DNA of 64,000 nt from DAIQNV01 sp038748775 (GTDB lineage Bacteria > Planctomycetota > Phycisphaerae > Phycisphaerales > UBA1924), in assembly GCA_038748775.1 (NCBI GenBank), contig JBCDIT010000011.1, forward strand, positions 1-64,000. The letters run 5' to 3'. Both the position numbers and the translations under genes were made by a program. The notes under the pieces are model-generated. The model saw only the letters and a list, made by a program, of their open reading frames with translations. It did no database searches and was not told the DNA's origin. This document shows, one piece after another, positions 63,579-64,000 of the stretch. The first letter of the stretch is position 1, and the number at the start of each line of letters is the position of its first letter.

Positions 63579-64000
63579 TTACCCCTGATTCGGACCGAGG
63601 ACCGCCCGATCGCCCTTGGGCGGCTCGGTCCCGTCCGCCGGCGCCGCGTTGTCGGGAATCGCGACCGCGCCGATCTGCGGGGCCGATTTCGAGTTCTTTG
63701 AGCCCCCGAGCGCCTGATCCGAAGGAGACACGTTCTCAGGCGTCAGCACGCCGGCGGTGATCACGAACCGCAGCGCCTGATCGACCGACATATCGAGCGT
63801 CTTCGCGTCTTCGCGGGGCACGTTGATGACAAACCCCGTCATCGGCGTCGGGCTCGTCGGGATGAAGATGCTGACGACTTCGCCCCCGGCGGACGCCCGA
63901 ACCTCATCAAACGACCCGCCGGTCACCAGCCCGACCGTCCAGACGCCCTTGCGGGGGTACTCGACGAGTACCACTTCGCTGAACGCCTTCATGGTCGAGT
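63579..64000 (-). CDS. DUF502 family membrane protein, C-terminal part
   Basis: This is the C-terminal part of a gene that starts beyond the window end. The visible frame continues upstream past the ATG at 63992 to position 64000. AFSEVVLVEYPRKGVWTVGL, FIPTSPTPMTGFVINVPRED and LDMSVDQALRFVITAGVLTP are the DUF502 core. The two N-terminal transmembrane helices of the family should lie outside. The C-terminal 45 residues are a low-complexity tail. Function is unknown. Confidence 0.85.
   Translation of the reverse strand, partial: STMKAFSEVVLVEYPRKGVWTVGLVTGGSFDEVRASAGGEVVSIFIPTSPTPMTGFVINVPREDAKTLDMSVDQALRFVITAGVLTPENVSPSDQALGGSKNSKSAPQIGAVAIPDNAAPADGTEPPKGDRAVLGPNQG

Overview
The window is high-GC bacterial chromosome, most likely from a marine planctomycete of the class Phycisphaerae. 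Three things point there. Many secreted proteins end in a Cys-bounded, dockerin-like double repeat (pattern C..AD.A.PFGVLDLSDIDAFI...AGCP, called GC-type dockerin below). An ECF sigma factor is translationally coupled to a membrane Ser/Thr kinase with TPRs. The 23S rRNA gene stands alone, with its own promoter-like region and boxA-like leader and no 16S gene upstream of it.

Layout. 1-2.4 kb: 23S rRNA on the minus strand, with its 3' end outside the window. 2.9-8.5 kb: a three-gene, overlapping type IV pilus/secretion operon led by a PilM-PilN-like fusion. 8.7-15.2 kb: housekeeping and envelope genes: a MEMO-family protein, a CusF-like copper lipoprotein with a repeat-built signal peptide, a family-4-like uracil-DNA glycosylase, a sugar-nucleotide epimerase and a pseudopilin. 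15.6-44.5 kb: the accessory heart of the window, about 29 kb with 13 intact GC-dockerin secreted proteins: two beta-helix proteins, endonuclease I, a DNase I-like hydrolase, an M14 carboxypeptidase, FG-GAP/VCBS propellers, a PPC-type protein and proteins of unknown function. It also holds one decayed paralogue, and the ECF sigma/kinase pair sits inside it. A fourteenth member, a trypsin-like protease, lies at 55.4 kb. 44.8-64 kb: core genes: atpA, the cyclic-di-AMP pair cdaA/ybbR, an Nfu N-domain protein, mutY plus a glycosyltransferase, a cyclodeaminase-like protein, a SpoIIE phosphatase, a YkgJ cysteine-cluster protein, an SRPBCC protein, atpG (14 kb from atpA), and an HPr / EIIA-Ntr / metallo-hydrolase group. 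A DUF502 gene runs off the end.

How it fits together. The dockerin-tailed proteins look like a secreted set of nucleases, peptidases and adhesive or propeller modules that share one tail. The tail may be a surface-attachment or sorting signal, possibly received by cohesin-like modules, two candidates for which are in the window. The array is visibly evolving by duplication: three VCBS paralogues, a truncated fourth copy, and a 106-bp perfect duplication of the atpA 3' end and terminator. One copy of that duplication is joined in frame to a fossil dockerin half-repeat, with an intact dockerin gene between the two copies. Several core enzymes carry unusual key residues: a UDG without most Fe-S ligands, CdaA with DLA for DGA, and an alpha/beta hydrolase with Ala at the nucleophile position.
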